Source: JANLYQ01 sp031365725
Lineage (GTDB): Bacteria; Actinomycetota; Actinomycetes; JACCUZ01
DNA: 64,000 nt
Assembly: GCA_031365725.1 (NCBI GenBank)
Contig: JANLYQ010000010.1
Location: 113,783 to 177,782 of the forward strand
Reading direction: 5' to 3'
In this document: one piece after another, positions 9,943-18,806 of the stretch
Position numbering within the stretch: position 1 is the first letter of the stretch
How the letters are laid out: every line of letters begins with the position of its first letter
Notes under the pieces: generated by a model
Seen by the model: only the letters and a program-made list of their open reading frames with translations
Database searches by the model: none
Told to the model about the DNA's origin: nothing
Position numbers and translations under genes: made by a program

Positions 9943-10817
9943 TGTCTGTGCTCATCTGGGGCATCGTCGTCATCGACCTGCTGCTCGTCGGCGGCCTGGC
10001 GCTGCGGGCCCAGCTGGTCGGTCGCGGTGGAGTGCGGTGGTTGCGCGAGCACGTCGTGATCGTGGCTGCCCTGCTTGCCTTCGAGTACATGCTGCTGCCC
10101 AACGTGGTCGTCATCCTGTTCAGCTTCAACAAGCCCAATGGTCGCTTCAACTACACCTGGAACAGGTTCTCCCTCGACGCGTGGCTGCACCCGTGCAACG
10201 CGGCCGGCATGTGCGACTCGCTCGGGCTGAGCCTGCGGATCGGCCTCGCCGCGACCGTGGCCGCGACGATCCTGGGCACACTTATCGCCTTCGCGCTCGG
10301 GCGACACCGCTTCCGCGGTCGATCGGCGACCAACCTGCTCATCTTCATGCCGATGGCCACACCCGAGGTGGTGATGGGCTCGTCGCTGCTGACGTTGTTC
10401 CTCAACCTACGCATCCCGCTGGGGCAGACAGCCATCCTCATCGCGCACATCATGTTCTGCCTGAGCTTTGTCGTGGTCACGGTCAAGGCGCGCATCGCGG
10501 GCATGGACCCGCGGCTCGAGCAGGCGGCTGCCGACCTCTACGCCAACGAGACGCAGACCTTCTTACGCATCACCTTGCCGCTCGTCGCGCCGGGCATCGC
10601 CGCCGGTGCCCTGCTCGCGTTCTCGTTGTCCTTCGACGACTACATCATCACCAACTTCAACGCGACGACTCAGTCGATCACGTTTCCGATGTACATCTGG
10701 GGCGCCGCTCAGCGGGGGACACCCGTGCAGATCAACGTGATCGGGACCTTGATGTTCCTCGTTGCCCTCGCCGCGGTCGTGATCGGCCAGTCGGTCGGCA
10801 CCCGCCGGAAGGCCTGA
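9942..10817 (+). CDS. Polyamine ABC transporter permease (PotC-like)
   Basis: A 291-residue second permease, about seven predicted membrane segments. It carries the BPD_transp_1 fold with an EAA loop (EQAAADLYANETQTFLRITLPL, split by the coupling-helix Gly-like position) and the PotC-typical SFDDYIITNF stretch. It is slightly longer than usual because of an extra N-terminal membrane helix. The first extracytoplasmic loop contains two cysteines in PCNAAGMC, unusual for the family, possibly a disulfide. ATG overlaps the potB stop (TGATG) and its own stop overlaps the next ATG. Confidence 0.9.
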   Translation: MSVLIWGIVVIDLLLVGGLALRAQLVGRGGVRWLREHVVIVAALLAFEYMLLPNVVVILFSFNKPNGRFNYTWNRFSLDAWLHPCNAAGMCDSLGLSLRIGLAATVAATILGTLIAFALGRHRFRGRSATNLLIFMPMATPEVVMGSSLLTLFLNLRIPLGQTAILIAHIMFCLSFVVVTVKARIAGMDPRLEQAAADLYANETQTFLRITLPLVAPGIAAGALLAFSLSFDDYIITNFNATTQSITFPMYIWGAAQRGTPVQINVIGTLMFLVALAAVVIGQSVGTRRKA

Positions 10818-12244
10818 TGAGCCGGACCTCGTCGGTGTCTATCGACCGCGCAGCCGCGGCCCTGGCCGACCTACGACACGTGCCGTTCTGGCTGGACAGC
10901 CCGGCACCCGAGCCGGCTGCCGCACTAGTCGGCTCGACCACGACCGACCTCGCAGTGGTGGGTGGCGGCTACAGCGGGCTGTGGACCGCGTTGGTGGCCA
11001 AGGAGCGCGACCCGTCCCGCGACGTCGTGCTGCTCGAGGCCCGCACGACCGGCTGGGCGGCATCAGGTCGCAACGGCGGCTTCTGCGCGGCCAGCCTCAC
11101 CCACGGCCTCGGAAACGGGCTCGCCCGGTTCCCCGAGGAGATGACCACCCTCCAGCGGATGGGTCGGGAGAACCTCGACGCTATCGAGGCGACGGTCGCG
11201 GCCCATGACATCGACTGCTCCTTCGAGCGGACCGGCGAGCTCAGCGTCGCCACGGCCGACTGGCAGGCGGCCGAGCTGGCCGACGTCCCCGCTCTCGCGG
11301 CCGGGGTGGGCAGCACCGTCGAGTACCTCGATCGTGACCAGGTGCGCGCGCTCGTCAACTCGCCGACCTACCTTGCCGGCCTGCTCGACCGCGACGGCGT
11401 CGCCATGGTCGACCCGGTGCGGCTGGCCAGGGGACTGCGCCAAGCCTGTCTGCGACTGGGTGTGCGCATCCACGAGAACACCTCGGTGGAGGCGATCGAG
11501 GGCGGTGGCAGCAGGCATGCGGGAGTCACGCTGCGGACGCCGTACGGCCGGGTGACGGCGAGCAGGGTCGCGCTCGGGACCAACGCGTTCCCGCCGTTGT
11601 TGCGCCGGCTCTCGGCCTACGTCGTGCCGGTCTGGGACTACGTGCTCATGACCGAGCGGCTGACCCCGGCCCAGCGCGAGTCGATCGGCTGGGAGGGGCG
11701 GCAGGGGCTGGCCGACTCCGGCAACCTGTTCCACTACTACCGGCTGACCGACGACAACCGGATCCTGTGGGGCGGGTACGACGCGGTCTACCACTTCGGT
11801 GGCCGGACTGACGAGCGGGCCGAGCGCAACCCGGAAACCACGCTGAGGTTGGCCCAGCACTTCTTCACCACGTTTCCCCAGCTCGAGGGTCTGCGTTTCA
11901 CCCACGCGTGGGGCGGGATCATCGACACCTGCACCCGGTTCACGGCGTTCTGGGGGACCGCGCACCGCGGCCAGGTGGGTTACGTCGCGGGCTATACCGG
12001 TCTCGGTGTCGGTGCCACCAGGTTCGGCGCGCAGGTGATGCTCGACCTGCTCGACGGCGCCCGCACCGAGCGCACCGCGCTGTCGATGGTGCGCAGCAAG
12101 CCCTTGCCGTTCCCGCCCGAGCCGTTGCGCTGGGCGGGCATCGGGCTCACGACCCGGGCGGCCGCCAAAGCCGATGCCCGCGATGGCCGACGCGGGCCGT
12201 GGCTGCGGACGCTGGACGCGGTCGGGCTCGGCTTCGACTCGTGA
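10817..12244 (+). CDS. FAD-dependent oxidoreductase, gamma-glutamylputrescine oxidase-like (PuuB family)
   Basis: A 475-residue DAO-family flavoprotein. LAVVGGGYSGLWTALVA (about 44-60) is the FAD Rossmann motif, WAASGRNGGFCAAS the following flavin contact, and the C-terminal THAWGGIIDTCTRF plus GYTGLGVGATRFGAQV complete the FAD site. PuuB-type enzymes oxidise gamma-glutamylputrescine; without a glutamylation ligase nearby the substrate may be free diamine or another amine. The ATG at 10817 shares a base with the potC stop; the frame is open far upstream but that part overlaps potC. It is the last cotranscribed transporter-linked gene before the ureohydrolase. Confidence 0.87.
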   Translation: MSRTSSVSIDRAAAALADLRHVPFWLDSPAPEPAAALVGSTTTDLAVVGGGYSGLWTALVAKERDPSRDVVLLEARTTGWAASGRNGGFCAASLTHGLGNGLARFPEEMTTLQRMGRENLDAIEATVAAHDIDCSFERTGELSVATADWQAAELADVPALAAGVGSTVEYLDRDQVRALVNSPTYLAGLLDRDGVAMVDPVRLARGLRQACLRLGVRIHENTSVEAIEGGGSRHAGVTLRTPYGRVTASRVALGTNAFPPLLRRLSAYVVPVWDYVLMTERLTPAQRESIGWEGRQGLADSGNLFHYYRLTDDNRILWGGYDAVYHFGGRTDERAERNPETTLRLAQHFFTTFPQLEGLRFTHAWGGIIDTCTRFTAFWGTAHRGQVGYVAGYTGLGVGATRFGAQVMLDLLDGARTERTALSMVRSKPLPFPPEPLRWAGIGLTTRAAAKADARDGRRGPWLRTLDAVGLGFDS

Positions 12245-12257
12245 GAGGGTGCGGCGC

Positions 12258-13259
12258 ATGACCCGCTACGGCCCGATGTTCGGCCCGGACATCACCTTCC
12301 TCGGGGTCGAGCGCTGCGACCTCGACGAACCGGCGTCCTTCGCCGACGCCGACGTCGTGGTGATCGGTGCACCCTTCGACGGCGGCACGTCGCACCGGCC
12401 GGGCACCCGCTTCGGTCCGCAGGCGATCCGGTCGACCGACTATCTCGCCCACGACGGCTCCCGTCCTTCTCTCGCCCTGCGGGTGGATGGGCTGCGCGAC
12501 CTGAGGGTCCTCGACGCCGGCGACGTCGAGATGCCGCCCGGAGACATCGAGCGCTCGCTCCAGCTGCTCACGGAAGCGGTCGCCACCGTCGCCACCAGCG
12601 GCGCGATCCCGGTCGTGCTCGGTGGCGACCACTCCATCACCCTCGCCGACGTCACCGGGGTCGCTCGCCAGCACGGCGACGGCCGGGTGTCGGTGCTGCA
12701 CTTCGATGCCCATGCCGACACCGGAGACATCGAGTTCGGGTCGCTCTATGGCCATGGCCAGCCGATGCGTCGACTCATCGAGTCAGGAGCGGCACGCGGC
12801 GACCGCTTCCTGCAGATCGGCCTGCGCGGCTACTGGCCCGGACCCGAGACCCTCGACTGGATGGCCGCTCAAGGGATGCGGTCCTTCGAGATGAGCGAGA
12901 TCGTGGCGCGTGGTCTGGACACCTGCCTGTCCGACGCGTTCACCATCGCCACCGACGACTGCGACGGCATCTTCCTGTCCGTGGACATCGACGTCGCCGA
13001 CCCCGCCCATGCCCCCGGCACCGGCACCCCGGAGCCCGGCGGCTTGTCGGCTCGGCAGCTGCTCGACGCCGTGCGCCGGATCTGTCTCGAGCTGCCGGTG
13101 GTCGGGGTCGACGTCGTCGAGGTGTCACCGCCCTACGACCATGCCGACATCACCGCTGCGCTGGCCAACCGCGTGGTCCTCGAGGCTCTTTCGGGGATAG
13201 CAGCCAGGCGCCTGGGCGTCACCTTCGACCCGACCCGGCCGCTGCTGGAAGGCCGCTGA
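12258..13259 (+). CDS. speB: Agmatinase/ureohydrolase family protein
   Basis: A 333-residue arginase-fold enzyme using two Mn ions. All metal-ligand motifs are present: GGDHSIT (near 120), HFDAHADTG (near 145) and SVDIDVADPAHAPGTGTPEPGG, here about 235-256. Length and GHGQPMRRLIESG favour agmatinase, which gives putrescine and urea, but guanidinobutyrase and other guanidino-acid hydrolases share these motifs. The ATG at 12258 follows GAGAGGG; it starts 13 bases after the FAD oxidase. In this locus the product putrescine could feed directly into the neighbouring oxidation route. Confidence 0.87.
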   Translation: MTRYGPMFGPDITFLGVERCDLDEPASFADADVVVIGAPFDGGTSHRPGTRFGPQAIRSTDYLAHDGSRPSLALRVDGLRDLRVLDAGDVEMPPGDIERSLQLLTEAVATVATSGAIPVVLGGDHSITLADVTGVARQHGDGRVSVLHFDAHADTGDIEFGSLYGHGQPMRRLIESGAARGDRFLQIGLRGYWPGPETLDWMAAQGMRSFEMSEIVARGLDTCLSDAFTIATDDCDGIFLSVDIDVADPAHAPGTGTPEPGGLSARQLLDAVRRICLELPVVGVDVVEVSPPYDHADITAALANRVVLEALSGIAARRLGVTFDPTRPLLEGR

Positions 13260-13269
13260 GCGTCAACTG

Positions 13270-13307
13270 CGAAATCCGTTGAATGTGTCGCCGTTACCAA
13301 CGATTTC
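13270..13307. promoter_or_regulatory. AT-rich inverted repeat between ureohydrolase and amine oxidase genes
   Basis: GAAATCCGTTG and CAACGATTTC face each other across 16 bases, pairing except for one bulged C. It could be a weak terminator or an operator: the left arm contains CGAAATCCG, related to the CAGATTTCG element upstream of the second aldehyde dehydrogenase and to the repeat near lrp. Confidence 0.4.
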
Positions 13308-13385
13308 TATGGGTTCCCAGCCATCCTGTTCATGAGTACGGTGGCGACCACCCGTCCATGCGACGGATTCTCGGCAGGGGAACTC

Positions 13386-14936
13386 ATGGCCCGCACCCCG
13401 CTCGCTCGCCTGCTCGGCAATGTCACCGCACAGGTCGCGGCCGATCCGCCCGGCGGCCCGTCCCGGCGCACCGTGATGGGGCAGGCAGTTGCCCTGGCGG
13501 CAGGTGCCGCACTCCCGCTGGCGACCACCGGCGCCGGGCCGGCTGCCGCCGCGCCCGTCAGCGCCGGGTCGCCTCGGATCGTCATCGTGGGCGCTGGGCT
13601 CGCCGGCCTCTGCGCGGCCTACCAGTTGAGGAACGCAGGCATCACCACCAGCGTCATGGAGGCGTCTGACCGCGTCGGTGGCCGGTGCTGGTCGAGCAAA
13701 GGCTATTTCGCCGACGGCCAGGTTGCCGAGCACGGCGGCGAGCTCATCGACCAAGGACACACGGCGGTCCGGCAGCTGGCCCAGTCGCTGGGGCTCACGC
13801 TCGACAACCTGCTCGCCGCCGAACAGAGCGGGACCGAGCCCCTGTACTACTTCGACGGAGCGCCTTACACCTACGCGGCGGCCACCGACGACATCAAGAC
13901 CATCTGGCAGCAGCTGCACAGCGATGTGGTGGCCGCCGGCTACCCCACCCTCTACACGAGCTACACCCAGCGCGGCTGGGAGCTCGACCACATGTCCATC
14001 ACTGACTGGATCAGGGCGTACGTGCCCGGCGGTGAGAAGTCCCGCCTCGGCCAGCTGCTCGACGTTGCCTACAACATCGAGTACGGCGCTGAGTGCTCAA
14101 CGCAGAGCTCGCTCAACATGCTCTACCTGCTGGCTTACTCTGGTCAGGGTCAGTTGCGCATCTTCGGGCCGAGCAACGAGAAGTACCACGTGGTCGGCGG
14201 CAACGACCAGATCCCGGCTCGGCTGGCGTCGCTGCTCGGCAGCCAGATCAAGCTGGGCACCCAGCTGACTGCCCTGGCCATCAACGCAGACGGGACGTGG
14301 ACCGTCACATCCAAGACGGGCGGCAGGACCGTGAGCCAGGTCGCCGACCACGTCGTGCTCGCCCTGCCCTTCTCCTTGCTGCGTCGCGTCGATCTGAGCC
14401 GGGCCGCTTTCCCCCCGATCAAGAGGGCAGCCATCAGCGGGCTGGCCATGGGCACCAACAGCAAGTTGGCGCTGCAGTTCAGCGACAGGCACTGGCGGAC
14501 CCTGGGAAACAACGGTGACACCTACGGTGACACCGGCTTCCAGGCGACGTGGGAAGTGAGTCGCGCGCAGCCAGGGGTGCGGGGAATCCTTATCGACTAC
14601 ACCGGCGGCACGATCGGTGCAGGCTTCGGCACTCTGACGACAACGGCCTACGCGCGACGCTTTCTCAGCCAGATCGAACCGGTCCTGCCGGGGATCTCGG
14701 CGAAGTGGAACGGAAGGGCGACGCTCGACTTCTGGGCGAGCAACCCGTGGACGTTGGGCTCGTACGCCTATTGGAAGGTCGGGCAGTACACCGGTTTCAG
14801 TGGCGCCGAGAAAGAAGCGGTGGGCACGTGTCATTTTGCAGGCGAGCACACGTCCCAGGACTTCCAGGGCTACCTGAACGGGGCCGTGGAGACGGGTTAC
14901 CGGGCGGCGGCAGAGGTTTCTGCGGCGCTGCGGTAA
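13386..14936 (+). CDS. Exported flavin monoamine oxidase family protein
   Basis: A 516-residue flavoprotein of the monoamine oxidase/polyamine oxidase family. The N-terminus has a Tat-like signal (PSRRTVMGQAVALAAGAALP), so it probably acts outside the membrane. IVIVGAGLAGLCAAYQL is the FAD motif, followed by DRVGGRCWSS and GGELIDQGH; the C-terminal CHFAGEHTSQDFQGYLNGAVETG is the family's second FAD site. The ATG at 13386 follows AGGGG by 5 bases and was preferred over ATG 13332, which lacks a ribosome site. It fits extracellular amine or polyamine oxidation at the end of the island; amino acid oxidase activity is also possible. Confidence 0.87.
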   Translation: MARTPLARLLGNVTAQVAADPPGGPSRRTVMGQAVALAAGAALPLATTGAGPAAAAPVSAGSPRIVIVGAGLAGLCAAYQLRNAGITTSVMEASDRVGGRCWSSKGYFADGQVAEHGGELIDQGHTAVRQLAQSLGLTLDNLLAAEQSGTEPLYYFDGAPYTYAAATDDIKTIWQQLHSDVVAAGYPTLYTSYTQRGWELDHMSITDWIRAYVPGGEKSRLGQLLDVAYNIEYGAECSTQSSLNMLYLLAYSGQGQLRIFGPSNEKYHVVGGNDQIPARLASLLGSQIKLGTQLTALAINADGTWTVTSKTGGRTVSQVADHVVLALPFSLLRRVDLSRAAFPPIKRAAISGLAMGTNSKLALQFSDRHWRTLGNNGDTYGDTGFQATWEVSRAQPGVRGILIDYTGGTIGAGFGTLTTTAYARRFLSQIEPVLPGISAKWNGRATLDFWASNPWTLGSYAYWKVGQYTGFSGAEKEAVGTCHFAGEHTSQDFQGYLNGAVETGYRAAAEVSAALR

Positions 14937-15025
14937 CACGTCCACGGGAAGGTCGGGCCAGCCGGGCCGGGGGATTGGGTCGTGCGCATCCTCATGGTCG
15001 GTTGCGGCGCATCGAGACGTCTCCG

Positions 15026-16252
15026 CTACAGCGCCTCGAGGGGAATGTCGGGGTCCGTCAACCGTTCGGCGTCGATGAGGCGCCGAGACATGATGAGCGC
15101 CTCGATGGGGGTCGTCATGTCCCACACGTTGACGCTCATGCCGGCGAGCACTCGCCCGTGGGCCAGCCAGAACGCGAGGAACTCGCGACCGGGTACGTCG
15201 CCGCGGAACACGATCTGGTCGAATCCGCCAGGCTCGACGTACCCGGTGTACTCCATCCCGAGGTCGTACTGATCGGAGAAGAAGTACGGCAGCCGCTCGT
15301 ACCGGATGTCGTGACCGAGCATGGACTTGGCCGCGATCGCGCCTTGCCGGCGGGCGTTCGCCCAGTGCTCGACCCGCAGGTGTCGGGCCAGCCACGGATG
15401 GTAGGCGTTGGCGACGTCGCCGGCTGCGTAGACCGCCGGGTCCGCAGTCTGTAGGCGCTCGTCGACCACGATGCCGTTGTCGACCTCGAGGCCGGCGTCC
15501 TCGGCGAGATTGGTGTTCGGGGTGATGCCGACACCGACCAGCACGAGGTCGGCATCGAGGCAGGCGCCGTCACCGAGTTCAACGCCGGACACCGCGCCGT
15601 CGACGCCGATCAGCTTGGCGACCTCGACCCCACCGCGCAGGTCGACGTCGTGGTCGCGGTGCAGGTCGGCGAACACCTGCGCGACGTCGTTGCCGAGCAC
15701 GCGCAGCAGCGGTAGCTCGGCTTGCTCGAGGATGGTGACCTCGAGCCCGGCCGCCCGCGCCGCGGAAGCGGTCTCGAGGCCGATCCAGCCGCCGCCGATG
15801 ATGACCACTCGCGGCCCCGCGGCGAAGTCGGCCTTGAGCTGTTCACTGTCATCGAGGCGACGCAGGTAGCGCACGCCGCCGAGGTCGGATCCCGGCAGGC
15901 TGAGGGAGCGTGGGGTGGAGCCGGTCGCGAGCAGCAGGGTGTCGTAGGAGTCCTGGCTGCGGTCGGCGAGGGTCACGTTGCGCGATTCGCGGTCGATCCG
16001 AGTGACTCCCGTGCCCAGCTTCAGGTCGACGTCGTGTTCGGCATACCAGGCGGCTGGGTGCACGAACACCTTCTCACGCGGGCTCTCGCCCAGCAGGAAG
16101 CCTTTCGACAGCGGCGGCCGCTCGTAGGGACGATGCGGCTCGTCGCCGATGAGGGTGATGCGACCGGTGAAGCCCTCTTCGCGCAGCGTCTGCGCTGCGG
16201 TCGCCCCGGCCAGGCTGGCGCCGACGATGACAATGCTCGCTCTGGTGGTCAT
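15026..16252 (-). CDS. FAD/NAD-dependent ferredoxin reductase-like flavoprotein
   Basis: A 408-residue pyridine nucleotide-disulfide oxidoreductase of the ferredoxin/rubredoxin/putidaredoxin reductase type. The FAD motif IVIVGASLAGATAAQTLR is at 8-25, RPPLSKGFL follows, and the NAD motif VVIIGGGWIGLETA is near 150; a Reductase_C domain (from about 325, HWANARRQG...) ends it. Such proteins pass electrons from NADH to a ferredoxin for P450s or ring dioxygenases, but no such partner lies next to it. The ATG at 16252 overlaps the preceding small gene as ATGA. It is convergent with the amine oxidase gene. Confidence 0.88.
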   Translation of the reverse strand: MTTRASIVIVGASLAGATAAQTLREEGFTGRITLIGDEPHRPYERPPLSKGFLLGESPREKVFVHPAAWYAEHDVDLKLGTGVTRIDRESRNVTLADRSQDSYDTLLLATGSTPRSLSLPGSDLGGVRYLRRLDDSEQLKADFAAGPRVVIIGGGWIGLETASAARAAGLEVTILEQAELPLLRVLGNDVAQVFADLHRDHDVDLRGGVEVAKLIGVDGAVSGVELGDGACLDADLVLVGVGITPNTNLAEDAGLEVDNGIVVDERLQTADPAVYAAGDVANAYHPWLARHLRVEHWANARRQGAIAAKSMLGHDIRYERLPYFFSDQYDLGMEYTGYVEPGGFDQIVFRGDVPGREFLAFWLAHGRVLAGMSVNVWDMTTPIEALIMSRRLIDAERLTDPDIPLEAL

Positions 16253-16557
16253 GGCGACTCCTCGGACGGTGACGCGGTAAGGATCTGATGGGTCAGGCGT
16301 TCCACGTCGGCCCAGGACGCCTCGATCTTCGCCACGGCCTCGTCCTCAAGCACCCGGATGACGTCGTGGTAGTCGATGCCGATCGCCGCGAGGTCGTTGA
16401 GCACCGCCCTGGTCTTGGCGTGGGCGAAGTGCGGGTGGATGCTGTCAGCAGCAATGGCACCGTGGTCGGTGACGACGGCCGGCTCGTGCACCACCCGCAG
16501 GACCGCACCGACCGATGCCCCAGGTACGTCGGCGGCATCCTGCGCGGCGACGGTCAC
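16249..16557 (-). pseudogene. Transaldolase C-terminal fragment, possibly still expressed
   Basis: A 102-residue frame whose last 65 residues look like the C-terminus of transaldolase: TDHGAIAADS, then AVLNDLAAIGIDYHDVIRVLEDEAVAKIEASW. The catalytic barrel of transaldolase, with its Schiff-base Lys, is missing, so it cannot be a functional transaldolase. Codon use stays strongly GC3-rich up to GTG 16557, which overlaps the stop of another short frame as GTGA, and its own stop overlaps the reductase ATG. These overlaps suggest it is translated as part of an operon. It is either a decayed gene end or a small reused domain. Confidence 0.5.
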
Positions 16558-16721
16558 GCCGAAGGGCCGTGTGCGGGCGGACAGGCGTGGCTCGCGGGAG
16601 ACAGCGTGGCGAGCCGGGCCAGGGCGAGGGCGGCGACGAAGCCGCCGGAGCGCGGCCTCAGTGCGACCAGGACACCCCCGGTGGCACGCTCGCTCGCGGC
16701 GGGTCGAAGCCTCGTGGTCAT
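16554..16721 (-). CDS. Small hypothetical protein, upstream of the transaldolase fragment
   Basis: A 55-residue frame from ATG 16721 to a TGA that overlaps the next frame's GTG. It is Ala/Leu/Arg-rich, with a central hydrophobic run (GGFVAALALARLATL) that could be one membrane helix or a remnant of a larger protein. I do not recognise a family. Coupling to the next gene and the GC3-rich codons are the only support; the region could equally be part of a broken gene. Confidence 0.3.
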   Translation of the reverse strand: MTTRLRPAASERATGGVLVALRPRSGGFVAALALARLATLSPASHACPPAHGPSA

Positions 16722-16809
16722 CGTGGACTCCACTCTTTGGGACACTACGGTGTACGATAGACTCGTCCCGAAATCTCGTCAATGAGACTTTCTCTGGGAG
16801 ATGGGCCGG

Positions 16810-17514
16810 GTGACGATGACGTCGGGAAACTTCGCCGGCCGGGTGTCGGCGGTGGCTGCGCTGGACGAACCAGTGCGTCGCGACCTCTACCTCTTCGTGG
16901 CCGCGCAGCCCGACCCTGTCAGCCGCGACCAGGCGGCTGAGGGCGTCGGGGTGCCGCGGCACACAGCAAAGTTCCATCTTGACAAGCTCGTCCACCAGGG
17001 CCTGCTCGACATCGAGTTCAAGCGGCTCTCCGGCCGCCGCGGACCGGGCGCCGGACGTCCGTCGAAGTTGTACCGACGCGCGGCGGGCGAGGTGGCGGTG
17101 TCCCTGCCGGAGCGCCGCTACGACCTGGCCGGGCAGCTGATGGCCCGGGCCATCGAGAGCTCACAGCTGACAGGCACTCCCGTGCTGCTGGCCCTTCATG
17201 GGGCCGCGGCCGCGTTCGGGACCTTGTTGGGCGATGGCGCACGAGCCGCTGCTGACGTCGGTCTGGCCAGCGACGACGGACGAGCCGCCACGTGCCGCGT
17301 GCTGGCCGCGCACGGCTACGAGCCGCGTATCGACGGCCCCCAGATCGCCCTGCGCAACTGCCCGTTCCACGCCCTCGCCCAGGAGCACACCGAGCTGGTG
17401 TGCGGCCTGAACCTCGCGCTGGTCGGCGCCCTCACCCAACGACTAGACCGTCACCTCACTCCCCGGCTGAACCCCGCCGAGGGACGCTGCTGCGTCGTCA
17501 TCTACTCGCCCTGA
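16810..17514 (+). CDS. HTH regulator with C-terminal cysteine cluster (SufR/ArsR-like)
   Basis: A protein of about 234 residues with an N-terminal winged helix-turn-helix (about 20-80, VGVPRHTAKFHLDKLVHQGLL) and a C-terminal region with NCPFHALA..C (13 residues between cysteines) and a final RCC. This spacing resembles SufR-type Fe-S regulators, where the cysteines ligate a cluster. GGGAG at 16796-16800 is 9 bases before GTG 16810, so this start is preferred over ATG 16801, which would abut the ribosome site. It diverges from the small gene/reductase operon and is a plausible redox-responsive regulator of it; the inducer is not known. Confidence 0.8.
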   Translation: MTMTSGNFAGRVSAVAALDEPVRRDLYLFVAAQPDPVSRDQAAEGVGVPRHTAKFHLDKLVHQGLLDIEFKRLSGRRGPGAGRPSKLYRRAAGEVAVSLPERRYDLAGQLMARAIESSQLTGTPVLLALHGAAAAFGTLLGDGARAAADVGLASDDGRAATCRVLAAHGYEPRIDGPQIALRNCPFHALAQEHTELVCGLNLALVGALTQRLDRHLTPRLNPAEGRCCVVIYSP

Positions 17515-17721
17515 CACGTGACGGTGCAAGGCGAGCGTGGTCGCCGACAACCACCCGCCCAGCCAATCGTCTGTTCGCTCAACGGAAGCCGCATGGAACT
17601 GCTTCATGATGCCTGAGCTCAGCATGTCGGCCATGTCGAGGATGTGGAGATGGATCGTCGTGCAGGTGACGCTCGCCGGGGCGCTCCCAGCGAGACCCGG
17701 TGTCTGACCAGGAGGTCGATG

Positions 17722-17949
17722 ATGAGCAGCGTGCCTTTCACCGACGGGCCTGATGCCCGCACCAGCTCGACCGTCCGCGTGCTGCGACGTTGGGAAGAAA
17801 GCGGCGGGTCGTGGCGCGTCATCTCACGATCGGCCGGGCGCATGGAGATTTCGCTGCTCACGTGCGACGCAGGTTCGGAGATGGACCGGCTGACGTCGGG
17901 CGACCCAGAGCTACTGGACTATGTCGGGACCAGAGACGGCAGCGGCTAG
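17722..17949 (+). CDS. Small conserved actinobacterial hypothetical protein
   Basis: A 75-residue protein containing VRVLRRWEESGGSWRVISRS and TCDAGSEMDRLTSGDPELL; short proteins of this type recur in actinomycetes, function unknown. AGGAGG at 17710-17715 is 6 bases before ATG 17722 (3 before ATG 17719), a strong ribosome site. The 207 bases upstream show no other gene. Confidence 0.7.
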   Translation: MSSVPFTDGPDARTSSTVRVLRRWEESGGSWRVISRSAGRMEISLLTCDAGSEMDRLTSGDPELLDYVGTRDGSG

Positions 17950-17951
17950 AC

Positions 17952-17984
17952 CCGTCCGTAGCTCCTCGCAACAAGGGCGGACGG
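17952..17984 (+). terminator. Possible terminator hairpin after the small hypothetical gene
   Basis: CCGTCCG and CGGACGG pair perfectly across a 19-base loop directly after the stop at 17949, in the convergent gap before 18172. There is no T-run, as often in actinomycetes. I see no gene in the rest of the gap. Confidence 0.35.
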
Positions 17985-18171
17985 CTCGCCCCGCCGACGA
18001 AGACCACCAGGAGGTCCACGAGCGAACCGGGCGGCACGACGACGACCTGCTTGACGCACGTGGTCGCGTGGTTGACGTGTCTTGCCCGGCCGTGCTTCGG
18101 TGGGAATGTCGTCCGCGAGCTTGGTCAGGTGCTGCCCCGGTGCCTGTTCCGCCGTCGGACCCGCACGTCGA

Positions 18172-18759
18172 TCACCGTCGCCGGAACAGGCCGCGTCGGG
18201 CAGCTGGCGGAGGTTTCGGATCAGTGGTCAGCACGACAAACGCCTCGTCGTCCTGGTCGAAGTGGGCTACGTCGTGGCGGAAGCCCGTCTCCGCCTCGAT
18301 CACATCGACGGGCACGTCGAACACGTAGTCCACGTCGTGGTCTTCCTGCGCCTGCCGCTGTGCCCCGCTGAGCAGGCGTGCCGCTGTCGCCGGGGGCGCA
18401 CCGGTCTTCCGCAGCTGCTGGCCGTCACCGTCGTCGGACTCGTGGCTCAGTGACCACTGCTGCACCCCCTCGACCCAGCACGATGCGCTCGAGGCCATCA
18501 CGTGCTCCTCGACGAGGATCTGGTGCACCGTGGCAACAGCGGAGAGATCCTCGTAGTCGGTTTCGCTGATCGCGCCGTGCGGGTCGGTCACCAGAACCCG
18601 GCCATCCGGGAGGACGGCCAGGGACGCGGAGGGCGAGCGGCTGCTGACGGTGGCGTCCTCCTCGGTCAACCGCTCGGGACCCAGGGTGCAGTGCAACCTG
18701 TGCGCGACCTCCTCCGGCGTCAGGCCCCCCACAATCAGGTTGTTGACCGACCACCCCAT
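18172..18759 (-). CDS. Hypothetical protein
   Basis: A 195-residue acidic, soluble protein with no signal or membrane segment and no domain I recognise. N-terminal half resembles a small alpha-beta fold (SASLAVLPDGRVLVTDPHG); the C-terminal part has DYVFDVPVDVIEAETGFRHD and ends in a basic RRGLFRRR tail. GAGGGGA lies 8 bases before ATG 18759. It sits 47 bases downstream of the EAL-GAF gene on the same strand and could share its transcript. Confidence 0.65.
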   Translation of the reverse strand: MGWSVNNLIVGGLTPEEVAHRLHCTLGPERLTEEDATVSSRSPSASLAVLPDGRVLVTDPHGAISETDYEDLSAVATVHQILVEEHVMASSASCWVEGVQQWSLSHESDDGDGQQLRKTGAPPATAARLLSGAQRQAQEDHDVDYVFDVPVDVIEAETGFRHDVAHFDQDDEAFVVLTTDPKPPPAARRGLFRRR

Positions 18760-18806
18760 GTGACGTCCCCTCGTTCAGCCGACCTCTGCCCCGTGCCGGA
18801 CGTGCG

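Noticed and set aside
16558..16995. Upstream extension of the transaldolase-fragment frame
   Set aside because: It runs through the divergent regulator gene and its promoter, with Arg/His-rich residues and no similarity to transaldolase.
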